From contig FOBR01000018.1 of assembly GCA_900109895.1 (NCBI GenBank), positions 1 to 64,000 of the forward strand: DNA of 64,000 nucleotides, in the 5' to 3' direction. Below the pieces are notes generated by a model, which made no database searches, was not told the origin of the DNA, and saw nothing but the letters and a program-made list of their open reading frames with translations. Position numbers and translations under genes: made by a program. Shown piece by piece: positions 34,853 to 44,498 of this stretch. This DNA comes from a bacterium A37T11 (lineage in GTDB: Bacteria > Bacteroidota > Bacteroidia > Sphingobacteriales > Sphingobacteriaceae). The stretch's first letter is position 1; every line of letters begins with the position of its first letter.

Positions 34853-36673
34853 ATGAAGACATACTTCCGCTTACTTTCTTTTGCACGTCCTATTGGCAAA
34901 TTTGCTATTCCTTATATCCTCACGACATCACTGGCCGTGGTATTTAATACATTAAATTTATTTCTACTGGTGCCGCTTTTGAATGTATTATTCAGGGCAG
35001 ATGGCAATCAGACAGTATACGAAAAGCCAGAAAGTATTTGGAATGTGCTTGCTAATTTTAATTATTATTCGCAAGAATTTAGTAAAACCTATGGTATTTA
35101 TGGGGCGCTTCAGTTTGTATGCCTTATTATAATAATCTCGGTATTGCTTAGCAACCTATTCAGGTACATTTCGCAACGAATTATGGAAAATTTACGAATT
35201 TACACATTGCTAAATGTAAGAAAGGCCGTTTTTAATAATGTAATGGACATGCATTTGGGATTTTTCAATAATGAACGCAAAGGGGATATACTTTCTAAGA
35301 TTACCAACGACGTGCAAGTGGTACAATTCACGGTGACGGGTACACTGCAGGTTATTTTTAGAGAACCGTTTCAACTTATAGCGTACCTTGTCACGCTTTT
35401 TTCTATATCGTATAAATTAACTTTATTTTCAATTCTTTTTATCCCCATATCTGCCGTTTTTATAGCCAGGCTCGTTAAAAGCCTTAAAAGTCAAGCATCA
35501 AAATCTCAATCTTCCTTTGGAACAATGGTGAGTACTTTAGACGAAGCGCTCTCTGGAGTCAAGATTATCAAAGCTTTTAATGCGCTTAATTTTATTAAAG
35601 ACAAATTTTTAAAAGACAACCAGGAGTATTCGCAGATCGGAGTTAACATGGCAAAAAAACAACAGCTGGCTTCTCCAATCTCTGAATTTTTGGGTGTATT
35701 GATGGTTACTTTTATTGTTTTGTATGGTGGGCATTTAGTGCTTAGTGGTGACTCAAATCTTACGGCGGCCATGTTTATAGGCTATATCGGTATCTTCTCC
35801 CAACTCACAAGGCCTGCCAAGGCTCTTTCTGACGCTTTTACCGGTGTGAATTTGGGTATTGCTGCAGGGGAAAGAATTTTGGAGCTTATCGACATGAAGC
35901 CTGCCATCACAGATGCTCCAAATGCAACGGTAATTACGGAATTTAAAGAATCAATTACCATGGAGGGAATAACTTTTTCATATGGTGAGAAACGAATATT
36001 GGATAATATATCTCTAACTATTCCTAGAGGTAAGACTATTGCATTGGTTGGACCATCTGGAGGCGGCAAATCGACACTTATGGATCTTATACCTCGATTT
36101 ATTGAACCGCAAGTAGGAACTATTTGTTTTGACGGAAAAAATATTCAGGAGATAACGATGGATTCTTTACGAAACCAAATTGGTTTTGTGAACCAAGAGT
36201 CGATCTTGTTCAATGATACGATCTTTAATAATATTGCCTTTGGCAAACCTAACGCTAGCCAGAGAGATGTAGAGGCTGCAGCTCGTATTGCCAATGCGCA
36301 TGATTTTATATTAAATACAGACCATGGCTATCAAACTAATATTGGAGACCGGGGTATTAAACTTTCCGGTGGACAAAAACAACGTATTAACATTGCCCGT
36401 GCGGTTTTTAAAAACCCACCAATTATGTTACTTGACGAGGCTACCTCGGCATTAGATACTGAATCTGAAAAGTTGGTGCAAGAAGCCCTGAATAATCTGA
36501 TGAAGAACCGCACAACACTAGTAATAGCTCATAGACTGAGTACTATTCAGGATGCCGACCATATTTTAGTGCTTGATGCTGGCCGCTTAGTGGAAGAAGG
36601 TAACCATACTGCCCTGATGGCCAATGATGGAATTTATAGACGCCTGGTAGAAATGCAAACATTCGGAGAGTAA
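34853..36673 (+). CDS. MsbA-like ABC exporter (fused membrane and ATPase domains)
   Basis: 606 residues. Six-helix transmembrane domain about 15-325, then the nucleotide-binding domain: Walker A GPSGGGKST (400-408), Q-loop VNQESILF, signature LSGGQKQR, Walker B IMLLDEATSALD and H-loop IAHRLST. Half-size homodimeric exporter of the lipid A/multidrug type in the inner membrane. Bacteroidota commonly have several paralogues, so the substrate (lipid A core, other lipid, or drug) is not certain. An unusual 36-base hairpin follows the stop. Confidence 0.92.
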   Translation: MKTYFRLLSFARPIGKFAIPYILTTSLAVVFNTLNLFLLVPLLNVLFRADGNQTVYEKPESIWNVLANFNYYSQEFSKTYGIYGALQFVCLIIIISVLLSNLFRYISQRIMENLRIYTLLNVRKAVFNNVMDMHLGFFNNERKGDILSKITNDVQVVQFTVTGTLQVIFREPFQLIAYLVTLFSISYKLTLFSILFIPISAVFIARLVKSLKSQASKSQSSFGTMVSTLDEALSGVKIIKAFNALNFIKDKFLKDNQEYSQIGVNMAKKQQLASPISEFLGVLMVTFIVLYGGHLVLSGDSNLTAAMFIGYIGIFSQLTRPAKALSDAFTGVNLGIAAGERILELIDMKPAITDAPNATVITEFKESITMEGITFSYGEKRILDNISLTIPRGKTIALVGPSGGGKSTLMDLIPRFIEPQVGTICFDGKNIQEITMDSLRNQIGFVNQESILFNDTIFNNIAFGKPNASQRDVEAAARIANAHDFILNTDHGYQTNIGDRGIKLSGGQKQRINIARAVFKNPPIMLLDEATSALDTESEKLVQEALNNLMKNRTTLVIAHRLSTIQDADHILVLDAGRLVEEGNHTALMANDGIYRRLVEMQTFGE

Positions 36674-36685
36674 AATTACAAAAAT

Positions 36686-36721
36686 GTAAAGTCCCCAGCC
36701 GGGGAGACTGGAGACCTTTAC
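36686..36721. terminator. GC-rich hairpin after the ABC exporter gene
   Basis: GTAAAG (36686-36691) pairs with CTTTAC (36716-36721) and encloses CCCC/GGGG and nested AGTC/GACT complementarity. It stands out in A/T-rich surroundings 12 bases after the stop codon. No T-run follows, so it may be an mRNA-end stabiliser or a factor-dependent terminator rather than a rho-independent terminator. Confidence 0.4.
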
Positions 36722-36972
36722 TAACCAATTATAAACCTAAATTATGATGAAACAAATGTAAGCCTTTGTGTAATTAAAAACGAAAAAAATTCCATTTTTA
36801 ACAAAAAATTAACATATTGCATTAAATAATATAAAATTATTGACCTTAAATAATAAATCTATTAAAATTTATCGTAAAGTAACTTTAGACCCTGAATTTA
36901 AAAATTCAGCCTGCAAACAATTATTGCTGTATTTTGTCTCTCATATCATATACTGTTTATTTAACTTTTTAT

Positions 36973-37323
36973 ATGAAAAAGACGGTAATGGTAGTTGAGG
37001 ATAATAAGGATATCAGGGAACTAATTGAATTTGTTTTAGTCGAAGAACAATATGAAGTTAAAACTTTTGAACGCGCATCCAGTTTTTGGGAAGGAATTAA
37101 ATTTAGTTACCCAGATTTGGTATTTTTAGACATTATGCTGCCAGATGGAAACGGAGTTGAAATTTGTGAGAAATTAAAATCAGCTAAATCAACGGCTCAA
37201 ATACCCATCATCCTGATGTCTGCCCACACGTATATTGACAATAGAAAGTGTGCCGCTGATTTTATGCCTAAGCCATTTGATATTGTCGATTTAATCGGCA
37301 GAGTACGCCGCATGGTCGGCTAA
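36973..37323 (+). CDS. Receiver-only response regulator
   Basis: 116 residues from MKKTVMVVEDNKD. A complete receiver domain (D10/E9 pocket, D53 in LVFLDIMLPDG, Ser in LMSAHTY, Lys in FMPKPFD) with no output domain. It probably passes phosphate or binds a partner. Convergent with a PAS-domain kinase whose stop codon overlaps its own (shared CTAA), so the two probably form a signalling pair or phosphorelay. Confidence 0.88.
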   Translation: MKKTVMVVEDNKDIRELIEFVLVEEQYEVKTFERASSFWEGIKFSYPDLVFLDIMLPDGNGVEICEKLKSAKSTAQIPIILMSAHTYIDNRKCAADFMPKPFDIVDLIGRVRRMVG

Positions 37324-38819
37324 GACAATGGCAGAGAAAAATAAAAAGTAGATCCTTCTCCCAACGTACTTTCTACCCAGTAAGTTCCATCATGTTTTTT
37401 CAATATCTCTGCTGCTATAAATAAACCCAGGCCTAGGCCGGGGAAATTGTCAGCTGTATGATTAACTCGATAATAGCGATCAAATAATAAATTGATCGAT
37501 TGGGGTGGTATCCCAATGCCATGGTCACTCACAGAAATAACCACCTTGTTTTGGATTTTTTTAACGGCCACCTGAACAACTTCGCCATCTGGAGAGTATT
37601 TAATGGCATTATTTAATAAATTTATCAACACTTGTTCCAGCTTTAACTTATCGCCCATTACACGTGAATCATCTAGTTGGGTTATTTGAATTCTGCTGAC
37701 TTCAGTAAACTGCCTTACATCCTCGACTGTGTTTTCAACAAAGTCGCGAACGTTTATTTCAGCCATGGTATAGGTCATCTTACCAATTTTTATTCGGGAT
37801 ACATCCAATAACCCATTAATTAGGTTTTCTAATTTACCAAGGCTAAGCAAGGCTTTGGTGGCGAAAGTATAATATTTTCTATGCTTATTTGCATTATGCA
37901 AAATAAGCTGGATATAAGCCTTTGCACTGGTAAGAGGCGTTTTTAGCTCATGACTCGCCAGGCTCAGAAACTGGTCCTTGTATTGATTTTCCTGTTTTAG
38001 TTTTTTATTATATAATTCAAGCATTTTACGGACAGCCACTTCCTGTGTGATCTCCCTGGCAATTTTTGATACGCCAATAATTTTTCCATTTTCATCCCTA
38101 ATTGGAGAGATGGTTAGAGAAATAGGAATCCATCTACCAGATTTATGCTTTAGAATTGTTTCATAATGTCTAATACGTTCACCACGTTTTATCAGTTCCA
38201 TTATTTGCTCATCCTCTTTCTGGCGATCAGTTGGAATAATCTGTGAAATATGTTGACCGATTATTTCAGGTGATATATATCCTAATAATTTAATAGCTCC
38301 ATTGTTCCAGCCAATCACTAAACCCTGCAAATCTTTTAAAATAACCGCATCTTCTGCTGATTCAATAACTGATGAAATGATTTGATGATGAGTTCTCGCT
38401 TTTTTTTGATCTGTTACATCATAAATAAGTTCGTATGCACCATTAAACAAATTATTTTCATCAAATATAGGATAGGAATAAATTATTAAATGGCGGATGC
38501 TTCCGTCAGCCCTTTCTGCTAGTAATTCCTCCCGGCTATGCCTTACTTGAAGCTTCAGTGTGCGGAATATGGGAAATTCTTCTGAAAGTAATGCCTGAAA
38601 ATCCTGTCGGTATAGTTTCCACACGGCTCGCCATGTATCTTCTCCAATGGTAGGATGCATTTGCCATAAAGTGGCAGCTTCAGCATTATAAAATTTTATA
38701 ATTCCGTTCACATCACAGGCATACATTGCTAACGGCATCTCCATCAAAATGCTTTGCATGGCAGCATTAGTTAAAAAATCAACCCTTAGGTTAGTAAATC
38801 TTTGATTTTCTATACCCAT
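37320..38819 (-). CDS. Cytosolic PAS-domain histidine kinase
   Basis: 499 residues, no membrane span. Two PAS domains: about 20-140 (MYACDVNGIIKFYNAEAATLW, followed by a PAC-type motif) and about 150-262 (ILKDLQGLVIGWNNGAIKLLGY, SLTISPIRDENGKIIGVSKIARE). A short coiled linker leads to HisKA with H290 (FLSLASHELKTPLTS), then HATPase with N box INLLNNAIKYSPDG, DHGIGIPP and GLGLGLFIAAEI. Senses an internal signal through PAS. Paired with the convergent receiver-only regulator. Confidence 0.92.
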   Translation of the reverse strand: MGIENQRFTNLRVDFLTNAAMQSILMEMPLAMYACDVNGIIKFYNAEAATLWQMHPTIGEDTWRAVWKLYRQDFQALLSEEFPIFRTLKLQVRHSREELLAERADGSIRHLIIYSYPIFDENNLFNGAYELIYDVTDQKKARTHHQIISSVIESAEDAVILKDLQGLVIGWNNGAIKLLGYISPEIIGQHISQIIPTDRQKEDEQIMELIKRGERIRHYETILKHKSGRWIPISLTISPIRDENGKIIGVSKIAREITQEVAVRKMLELYNKKLKQENQYKDQFLSLASHELKTPLTSAKAYIQLILHNANKHRKYYTFATKALLSLGKLENLINGLLDVSRIKIGKMTYTMAEINVRDFVENTVEDVRQFTEVSRIQITQLDDSRVMGDKLKLEQVLINLLNNAIKYSPDGEVVQVAVKKIQNKVVISVSDHGIGIPPQSINLLFDRYYRVNHTADNFPGLGLGLFIAAEILKKHDGTYWVESTLGEGSTFYFSLPLS

Positions 38820-39022
38820 CAGTGTTTGTTATTTCTTTATATATGATAGAATAACAGGAGTTGTGTTAAAAAGTTTGAAAACACAAAAACTAGTAAATAG
38901 CAAAATGTAATTTCTGTGTTATTTTTTTTTTACTTTTTTTATACCAAAAAAAAATATTTTTCGTTATGATTACAGGTGATCGGTTTGTGATCGACACATA
39001 TTATTAATTAATCAATAACGTT

Positions 39023-39370
39023 ATGAAAAGAGTATCGTTAAAAAAATCAGGAATTATTATTGTTTTTGGCTTTTTCACCCTGTACGTATATGGCCAGGAA
39101 AACCCTCAGAAAACCAGCCAAACCATTCAGGATGCACCGAAAGTCAAGCTAGCAGCAAATCAACATACTCAAGTGTTGAGCATAAATAATAAACAAAATT
39201 TAACTTATGTAGTATCAAATTCTGTTTACATAGGCCAGAAAAGCCAACCGCAACAGATAATAAATGTGGTAATAGGAACAGAAGAAAATGTTAAAGTTAA
39301 AAAACAGGCTCGTGTTAATTGGTTTGGAAACTATTTGTTAGCTAAGATTGCCAGCAAATTTACTGAATAA
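39023..39370 (+). CDS. Small secreted protein (115 aa), unknown
   Basis: N-terminal signal peptide (KKSGIIIVFGFFTLYVYGQ) followed by about 90 residues with polar, Gln/Asn-rich composition (ENPQKTSQTIQDAP, KSQPQQIINVVIG) and a basic C-terminus. I recognise no domain. 101 bp before the chloride-transporter start; the latter has its own promoter, so it need not be co-transcribed. Confidence 0.6.
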   Translation: MKRVSLKKSGIIIVFGFFTLYVYGQENPQKTSQTIQDAPKVKLAANQHTQVLSINNKQNLTYVVSNSVYIGQKSQPQQIINVVIGTEENVKVKKQARVNWFGNYLLAKIASKFTE

Positions 39371-39434
39371 ACCTATCACTACCACTTCACCCCTTTTATA
39401 TGTAAGCATCGTTCGGATTGCCTATTACTTAAGA

Positions 39435-39466
39435 TTTGGTAAATTGGCTGCTTATCCGCAACTTTG
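39435..39466 (+). promoter_or_regulatory. Promoter TTTG-N20-CAACTTTG before the CLC gene
   Basis: TTTG at 39435-39438 and CAACTTTG at 39459-39466, spaced by 20 bases. The ATG lies 5 bases after the -7 box, so the transcript is essentially leaderless. Confidence 0.65.
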
Positions 39467-39471
39467 CGTAA

Positions 39472-41256
39472 ATGTCCCAGAAACGAAAAATCCTTCATCA
39501 GATCAACGATTGGCGGGTTCAAAAAATTTCCAACCGAAATTTTTTGATTATCCTGGCAGTTGTCGTCGGTATCGTCGGTGGACTTGCGGCCTCTTTGCTC
39601 AAACTTTTGACACACTCTATTGCAAAAACATTGCAAAACGATGTGGTTTGGGAGTATAAATATATTTTATACTTGCTGTTTCCTTTAATCGGTATTTTAC
39701 TCAGTGTGCTTTATGTACGTCGTTTTATCAGACATCATAAATTTGATCATGGGCTTACACCAATTATTTATGCTGTATCGCGCAATTCAAGTAAAATTCC
39801 GGTACATAATGTCTACTCACAAATCATTACCAGTGCCTTAACTGTAGGTTTTGGAGGTTCAGCAGGATTGGAAGCTCCAATAGCCTATAGTGGATCAGCA
39901 ATTGGCTCAAATATCGGCAGGTTCTTTGGGTTAAATTACAGGGAAACCACCATGCTGCTTGCTTGTGGCGCTGCTGCAGGCATTGCAGGTGCATTTAACA
40001 GTCCCGTGGCAGGGATGGTGTTTGCCATAGAAATTTTATTGCCTGAGTTTTCTATACCGGCTTTCATACCCTTATTAATGGCCGCGGCTACAGGTGCTGT
40101 TATATCAAAAGTTTTGTATAGTGAACCATTGTTTCATTTGGTAACGGATAACTGGGTATTGTCAGCTTTAATCTTTTACCTGCTTATGGCTGTTTGCATC
40201 GGCTTGTTCTCCATCTATTTTGCCAAGGTAGACGGGTTAATGAAAAGGTGGATGTTGAAAATAAAAAATCCATACCAAAAAGTGTTGGTTGCGGGTTTAT
40301 CACTGGGTTTGCTCATATTTCTGTTCCCAGCTCTGTATGGCGAAGGTTATTTGACCATTCAGCAATTACTGGCCGGCAATGAAGAGTCTTTGCTAAAGAA
40401 CAGCATATTTTCTGAATACAGGCATGTAGGGGTATTGCTGGTAGTTTATGCCTTACTTACTGTATTAATTAAGCCTTTTGCCACGATACTGACTTTGGGC
40501 GGGGGGGGTAACGGTGGTACGTTTGGGCCCAGCCTGGTAATGGGAGGGCTTCTCGGATTTGCATTTTCATTTGGTTTAAATTTAACCGGTTTGGTCAACC
40601 TGAATGTGGCCAATTTCATTGTAGCAGGGATGGCAGCTTCGTTAAGCGGGATTATGCATGCTCCATTAACTGGCATTTTCCTTATTGCCGAAATTACCGG
40701 TGGATATGTGCTTATGGTACCGCTTATGATCGTTTCGGCCGTGTCTTATTTTATAAATAAAGCTACACTCAAATATTCCATCTATACGAAAAGTTTGGCA
40801 GAAAGAGGTGATCTGATTACCCATGACGATAGGGATCGAATCGTTTTACGGATGATGAAGCTACGCTACGTACTGGAACGTAATTTTACGCAGCTTCCTC
40901 CATTGGCTCGTCCGTTTGATAAACGCCATGAGATCATCCACAGTAAACGTAACATTTTTCCCGTTGTTGATGAAGATAGAAAGCTTATCGGTATTATTTC
41001 CAGTGAGCTCTTATTGGAGATCTTGTTGGGAGAAAATCCTACTGAACAAACCTTTAGAGAGTTAGCACAAGCGCCTGCCGATGTGGTATATCTGAATGCT
41101 AATATGCAAGATGTTATGCGTAAAATGGAGCGCGAAGACGTGTGGATACTTCCAGTTCTTGACAACGAAGGACATTACATGGGCTTTGTTTCTAAATCAG
41201 CCATTTTTAATAAGTACCGGGCACTTTTAATGCGACAAAGTTCTTATATGGCTTAA
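39472..41256 (+). CDS. CLC-family chloride channel/transporter with CBS domain pair
   Basis: 594 residues. A membrane part of about 10-12 spans holds the CLC selectivity motifs: GGSAGLEAPIAYSGSAIGSN (external gating-type Glu, E134), GAFNSPVAGMVFAIE and GGNGGTFGPSLVMGG. The C-terminal cytosolic CBS pair spans about 455-590 (HSKRNIFPVVDEDRKLIGIIS, MEREDVWILPVLDNEGHYMGFVSKS). In the inner membrane it exchanges chloride for protons or conducts chloride. Ends about 100 bp before the tRNA-Arg gene. Confidence 0.92.
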   Translation: MSQKRKILHQINDWRVQKISNRNFLIILAVVVGIVGGLAASLLKLLTHSIAKTLQNDVVWEYKYILYLLFPLIGILLSVLYVRRFIRHHKFDHGLTPIIYAVSRNSSKIPVHNVYSQIITSALTVGFGGSAGLEAPIAYSGSAIGSNIGRFFGLNYRETTMLLACGAAAGIAGAFNSPVAGMVFAIEILLPEFSIPAFIPLLMAAATGAVISKVLYSEPLFHLVTDNWVLSALIFYLLMAVCIGLFSIYFAKVDGLMKRWMLKIKNPYQKVLVAGLSLGLLIFLFPALYGEGYLTIQQLLAGNEESLLKNSIFSEYRHVGVLLVVYALLTVLIKPFATILTLGGGGNGGTFGPSLVMGGLLGFAFSFGLNLTGLVNLNVANFIVAGMAASLSGIMHAPLTGIFLIAEITGGYVLMVPLMIVSAVSYFINKATLKYSIYTKSLAERGDLITHDDRDRIVLRMMKLRYVLERNFTQLPPLARPFDKRHEIIHSKRNIFPVVDEDRKLIGIISSELLLEILLGENPTEQTFRELAQAPADVVYLNANMQDVMRKMEREDVWILPVLDNEGHYMGFVSKSAIFNKYRALLMRQSSYMA

Positions 41257-41316
41257 TAATGTTCAACTCATTTTAATTGCCTAACCCCGCGGGATTAAAA
41301 TCAAAGCAGATTTATA

Positions 41317-41352
41317 AATAAAAAAAGTACCCAACATAAATGTTAAGTACTT
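41317..41352 (-). terminator. Rho-independent terminator after tRNA-Arg
   Basis: On the minus strand AAGTAC/GTACTT and AACAT/ATGTT form an interrupted stem with a small internal loop, followed by a run of seven T. Positioned 3-4 bases past the tRNA CCA end. The simplest reading is the tRNA terminator. Confidence 0.75.
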
Positions 41353-41355
41353 CTA

Positions 41356-41432
41356 TGGTGCACCTGTAGGGATTCGAACCCCAAACCTCCTGATCCGTAG
41401 TCAGGTGCTCTATCCAGTTAAGCTACAGGTGC
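41356..41432 (-). tRNA. tRNA-Arg (anticodon ACG), CCA encoded
   Basis: The acceptor stem is GCACCTG/CAGGTGC, the D arm holds TAGCTTAACTGGATAGAGC, the anticodon stem CCTGA/TCAGG encloses the loop CTACGGA (anticodon ACG), and the T arm is GGTTCGAATCC. The discriminator base A is followed by encoded CCA (41356-41358). The tRNA body is 74 nt without CCA. The ACG anticodon would be deaminated to ICG for CGN codons. Confidence 0.97.
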
Positions 41433-41494
41433 GATTTGGGATTGCAAAGATAGAATAACCTTTTGAATAGTAAAAATAAAAATAAAAAAACCTT

Positions 41495-42724
41495 TCATTT
41501 AGTTCGGGATCGCTTATTAAAGCTGTTTAACGCTAAAAATACACTAATCAACATGAGCAAGGCAGCTACATAAAATGGAGCTTCTGGCATGTATGTCACA
41601 CTACTTGAATTGGTGAAATAGTAAAACAAATAAGTCATAAACCAAGGACCAAAAATAGCGCTTAGGCTCATAAGGCTGGTAAGTCCACCTTGTAACTCTC
41701 CCTGTTCATTAGCCGGTACAGCATTGGTCATCACACCCTGCAATGCCGGACCAGCAATGCCTCCCAATGCATATGGTATCATAAAAGCGAACATCATCCA
41801 GCTTTTGTTTGCCAGTCCGAACAATAACATGCCCACTGCATAAAATATTAAACCAACCCAGATACTTCGTTGTTGCCCTAATTTAGGAATAGCAATTCGG
41901 ATGAGCCCCCCCTGCACGATGGCTACGGTTAACCCGACAAAACCAAGAGAATATCCCACTAAGTCTTCGTTCCACTTAAATTTTTCCATGGTATAAAATG
42001 TCCATACACTTTGCACGGCGTGTGAAGCAAAATATACCACAAATAAGCAAACGGCCAAACTGATCACAGATGGATATTTTTTTAACTGCATGAGTGATCC
42101 AAGCGGATTGGCCCGTTTCCAATTAAAAGGCCGCCGATGTTCGCGATCAAGCGATTCGGGAAGAATGAAATATCCATAAGTTGCATTTAAAAGCGCTAAA
42201 ATCGCAGCCGCGTAAAAAGGATAGTGTACATCCATTTTTCCTAATACTCCTCCAATTACTGGCCCTATAATAAATCCTAAGCCGAAGGCGACACCGATCA
42301 TTCCAAAGTTCTGAGCACGTTTTTCCGGGGAACTGACATCAGCTATATAGGCCGAAGCTGTGGTAAAACTGGCCCCGGTGATACCCGCCACGACACGCCC
42401 TACAAACAGCCAACCGATATTGGGGGCAAAACCCAGGAACAGATAATCCACACCAAACCCTAATAAAGAAAATAAAAGGACAGGGCGCCTTCCATATCTG
42501 TCGCTCAGATTGCCCAATACAGGCGAAAACAGAAATTGCATCACCGCATAGGCCACCAATAGCAACCCTGACACGCGAGACGCTTCGCTTATATTACCAT
42601 TGATTAACCGTTCTATTAATTTGGGAAATACTGGAATAATAATGGCCATTCCGATTACATCAATGAGAAGTGTAATGAATATAAACCACAGCGCCCCACT
42701 TTTGCTAGCACGTATCTTGTTCAT
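41495..42724 (-). CDS. MFS drug-efflux transporter, TCR/Tet-like
   Basis: 409 residues from [13 protein letters not shown]; a longer frame to 42769 is excluded because a promoter box lies between the two starts. Twelve spans, with motif [15 protein letters not shown] in the first cytosolic loop and [22 protein letters not shown] in span 4/5. Homologues are annotated tetracycline-resistance MFS proteins, though chromosomal members of this group often have other or unknown substrates. Resistance to tetracycline should not be assumed. Confidence 0.88.
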   Translation of the reverse strand: MNKIRASKSGALWFIFITLLIDVIGMAIIIPVFPKLIERLINGNISEASRVSGLLLVAYAVMQFLFSPVLGNLSDRYGRRPVLLFSLLGFGVDYLFLGFAPNIGWLFVGRVVAGITGASFTTASAYIADVSSPEKRAQNFGMIGVAFGLGFIIGPVIGGVLGKMDVHYPFYAAAILALLNATYGYFILPESLDREHRRPFNWKRANPLGSLMQLKKYPSVISLAVCLFVVYFASHAVQSVWTFYTMEKFKWNEDLVGYSLGFVGLTVAIVQGGLIRIAIPKLGQQRSIWVGLIFYAVGMLLFGLANKSWMMFAFMIPYALGGIAGPALQGVMTNAVPANEQGELQGGLTSLMSLSAIFGPWFMTYLFYYFTNSSSVTYMPEAPFYVAALLMLISVFLALNSFNKRSRTK

Positions 42725-42729
42725 GCGGG

Positions 42730-42737
42730 CAAAAGTA
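42730..42737 (-). promoter_or_regulatory. -7 box TACTTTTG before the MFS gene
   Basis: Minus-strand TACTTTTG ends 5 bases before ATG at 42724, giving a near-leaderless start. It shows that the longer N-terminal frame is upstream of transcription. Confidence 0.55.
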
Positions 42738-42837
42738 ATTAAAAGGAATGGATGTTGTGCATCCATCAAATTTTGCTAAATTTGCTGCCACCCATTGATT
42801 TTTCAATGACAATTAAAATTTTTTAGCATCGTTTTTT

Positions 42838-43410
42838 ATGTTTAATTTGGTACTTTTTGGCCCACCGGGCGCTGGTAAGGGAACGCAATCAGAAAAGCTG
42901 ATCAACAAATATGGATTTGTACATATTTCTACCGGGGATTTATTTAGGGCCCATATAAATGACGAAACAACTTTGGGTAAAAGGGTGAAGGAATTGATTT
43001 CTGCGGGTCACCTGGTGCCAGATGAAATTACGATTGCTATGCTGGAAGGTGAGATCGATAAGAAACCGGATGCCAAAGGTTTTATATTTGATGGTTTTCC
43101 GCGTACGGTAATTCAAGCAGAGGCGTTGGATATTTTTCTGAAAAATATGGGAGAGAATATCAATGCCGTGATTGCGCTGGATGTGGACCAGGACGAATTG
43201 ACGCGTCGAATAAGCGAAAGACAAAAAATAAGCGGCCGGGCTGATGATGCGGCAGACAAACTCATTAAACGCATTGACGAGTATTTCACAAAGACCATTC
43301 ATGTCCTTCCTTATTATGCCGATCAGGAAAAGTTAACTAAAGTAAATGGCATTGGGGAGATTGATCACATTTTCAACGAGGTTTGTGAAGTTATTGATCG
43401 TAAATTATAA
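42838..43410 (+). CDS. adk: Adenylate kinase
   Basis: 190 residues. P-loop GPPGAGKGTQ near the N-terminus, NMP-binding STGDLFRAHI, DGFPRTVIQAEAL, and the short lid (RISERQKISGRADDAADKL with conserved Arg and Asp residues), as in short-lid adenylate kinases of Bacteroidota. It interconverts ATP, ADP and AMP in the cytosol. Separated from obgE by 4 bases; the two form an operon, a common pairing in this group. Confidence 0.96.
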   Translation: MFNLVLFGPPGAGKGTQSEKLINKYGFVHISTGDLFRAHINDETTLGKRVKELISAGHLVPDEITIAMLEGEIDKKPDAKGFIFDGFPRTVIQAEALDIFLKNMGENINAVIALDVDQDELTRRISERQKISGRADDAADKLIKRIDEYFTKTIHVLPYYADQEKLTKVNGIGEIDHIFNEVCEVIDRKL

Positions 43411-43414
43411 ATAA

Positions 43415-44413
43415 TTGGCTCAAGGATCAAATTTTGTTGATTACGTAAAGATTTGTTGCCGATCAGGTCATGGAGGGGCTGGTTCTGCCCATTTACACCG
43501 TGACAAGCATACCGCTAAAGGTGGTCCTGACGGTGGTGATGGCGGACGTGGCGGACATGTAATATTAAGGGGTAATAGCCAACTTTGGACCCTTCTGCAC
43601 CTTAAGTTTCGAAAACATATCATTGCCGAAAATGGCGGTCCCGGTGGTAGTGCATTAAAATCCGGACCTTTCGGTAAGGATGAAGTACTCGATGTTCCAC
43701 TGGGAACGATAGCACGTAACGCAGAAACTAATGAAATCCTTTTTGAGATAACTGAGGATAGTGAGACCAAAATATTAACTGCAGGTGGACGGGGTGGATT
43801 GGGAAACTGGCATTTTAAAAGCCCTACTCAACAAACACCACGTTTTTCTCAGCCGGGTGAGCCCGGTAAGGAAGAATGGATGGTATTAGAGCTGAAGGTA
43901 TTGGCCGATGTAGGGCTAGTGGGTTTCCCAAATGCGGGCAAATCAACCCTGCTCTCGGTGGTGTCTGCCGCTAAACCTGAAATTGCCGATTATGCGTTCA
44001 CCACACTGGTGCCCAATCTGGGTATTGTATCCTATCGGGATAACCGTTCATTTGTAATGGCTGATATTCCTGGTATCATTGAGGGTGCTTCTGAAGGAAA
44101 GGGGTTGGGTTATCGTTTTCTACGGCATATTGAGCGAAATTCGGTATTATTGTTTATGGTGCCTGCCGACACTATGCGTAGCATTGCCGATGAATATGAC
44201 ATACTGCTGAATGAACTGACAGCCTACAACCCCGAATTACTAGCAAAACCCCGATTGCTGGCTATCAGTAAAAGTGACCTGCTGGATGAAGAATTGAAGC
44301 AGGAGATGACAACAACACTTCCCAAAGGTCTGCCTTATATATTTATTTCTTCTGTAGCAAACCAAGGCATCGTAGAACTAAAAGACCTGATCTGGAATGC
44401 CATTATTGGTTAG
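43415..44413 (+). CDS. obgE: Obg-family GTPase
   Basis: 332 residues from TTG ([18 protein letters not shown]), the usual length and start in Bacteroidota. The Obg glycine-rich fold fills 1-158 ([30 protein letters not shown]). The GTPase domain carries P-loop [10 protein letters not shown]3 DIPGIIEG and G4 SKSD. The C-terminal OCT domain of longer homologues is absent. A ribosome-associated essential GTPase for 50S assembly and stress control. Confidence 0.95.
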   Translation: MAQGSNFVDYVKICCRSGHGGAGSAHLHRDKHTAKGGPDGGDGGRGGHVILRGNSQLWTLLHLKFRKHIIAENGGPGGSALKSGPFGKDEVLDVPLGTIARNAETNEILFEITEDSETKILTAGGRGGLGNWHFKSPTQQTPRFSQPGEPGKEEWMVLELKVLADVGLVGFPNAGKSTLLSVVSAAKPEIADYAFTTLVPNLGIVSYRDNRSFVMADIPGIIEGASEGKGLGYRFLRHIERNSVLLFMVPADTMRSIADEYDILLNELTAYNPELLAKPRLLAISKSDLLDEELKQEMTTTLPKGLPYIFISSVANQGIVELKDLIWNAIIG

Positions 44414-44486
44414 AGGTATAAGGTTTAAGGTTACGCTTTGAGCTTTATGCTATCCGCATTATCCTTTATGCTTTCCGCTAATTTAT
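44413..44486. repeat. Short imperfect repeats between obgE and panB
   Basis: CTTTATGCTATCCGC (about 44441-44455) and CTTTATGCTTTCCGC (about 44464-44478) are near-identical 15-mers spaced 23 bases apart, next to AAGGTTTAAGGTT. Probably a local duplication; they lie just upstream of the panB promoter box. Confidence 0.35.
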
Positions 44487-44494
44487 TACCTTTG
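44487..44494 (+). promoter_or_regulatory. -7 box TACCTTTG before panB
   Basis: Perfect TAnnTTTG, 4 bases before the panB ATG (44499), with only partial -33 matches (TTTA). Gives a near-leaderless panB message. Confidence 0.55.
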
Positions 44495-44498
44495 CTTT

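Noticed and set aside
41356-41495. tRNA-Arg as integration site of a mobile element
   Set aside because: No integrase, no direct repeat of the tRNA end and no atypical genes adjacent.
42725-42769. Longer N-terminus for the MFS transporter
   Set aside because: A -7 promoter box lies between this ATG and the downstream one, and the extension does not look like the family start.
44413-44498. CRISPR or REP-type repeat array
   Set aside because: Only two imperfect 15-mers; no array structure, no cas genes.
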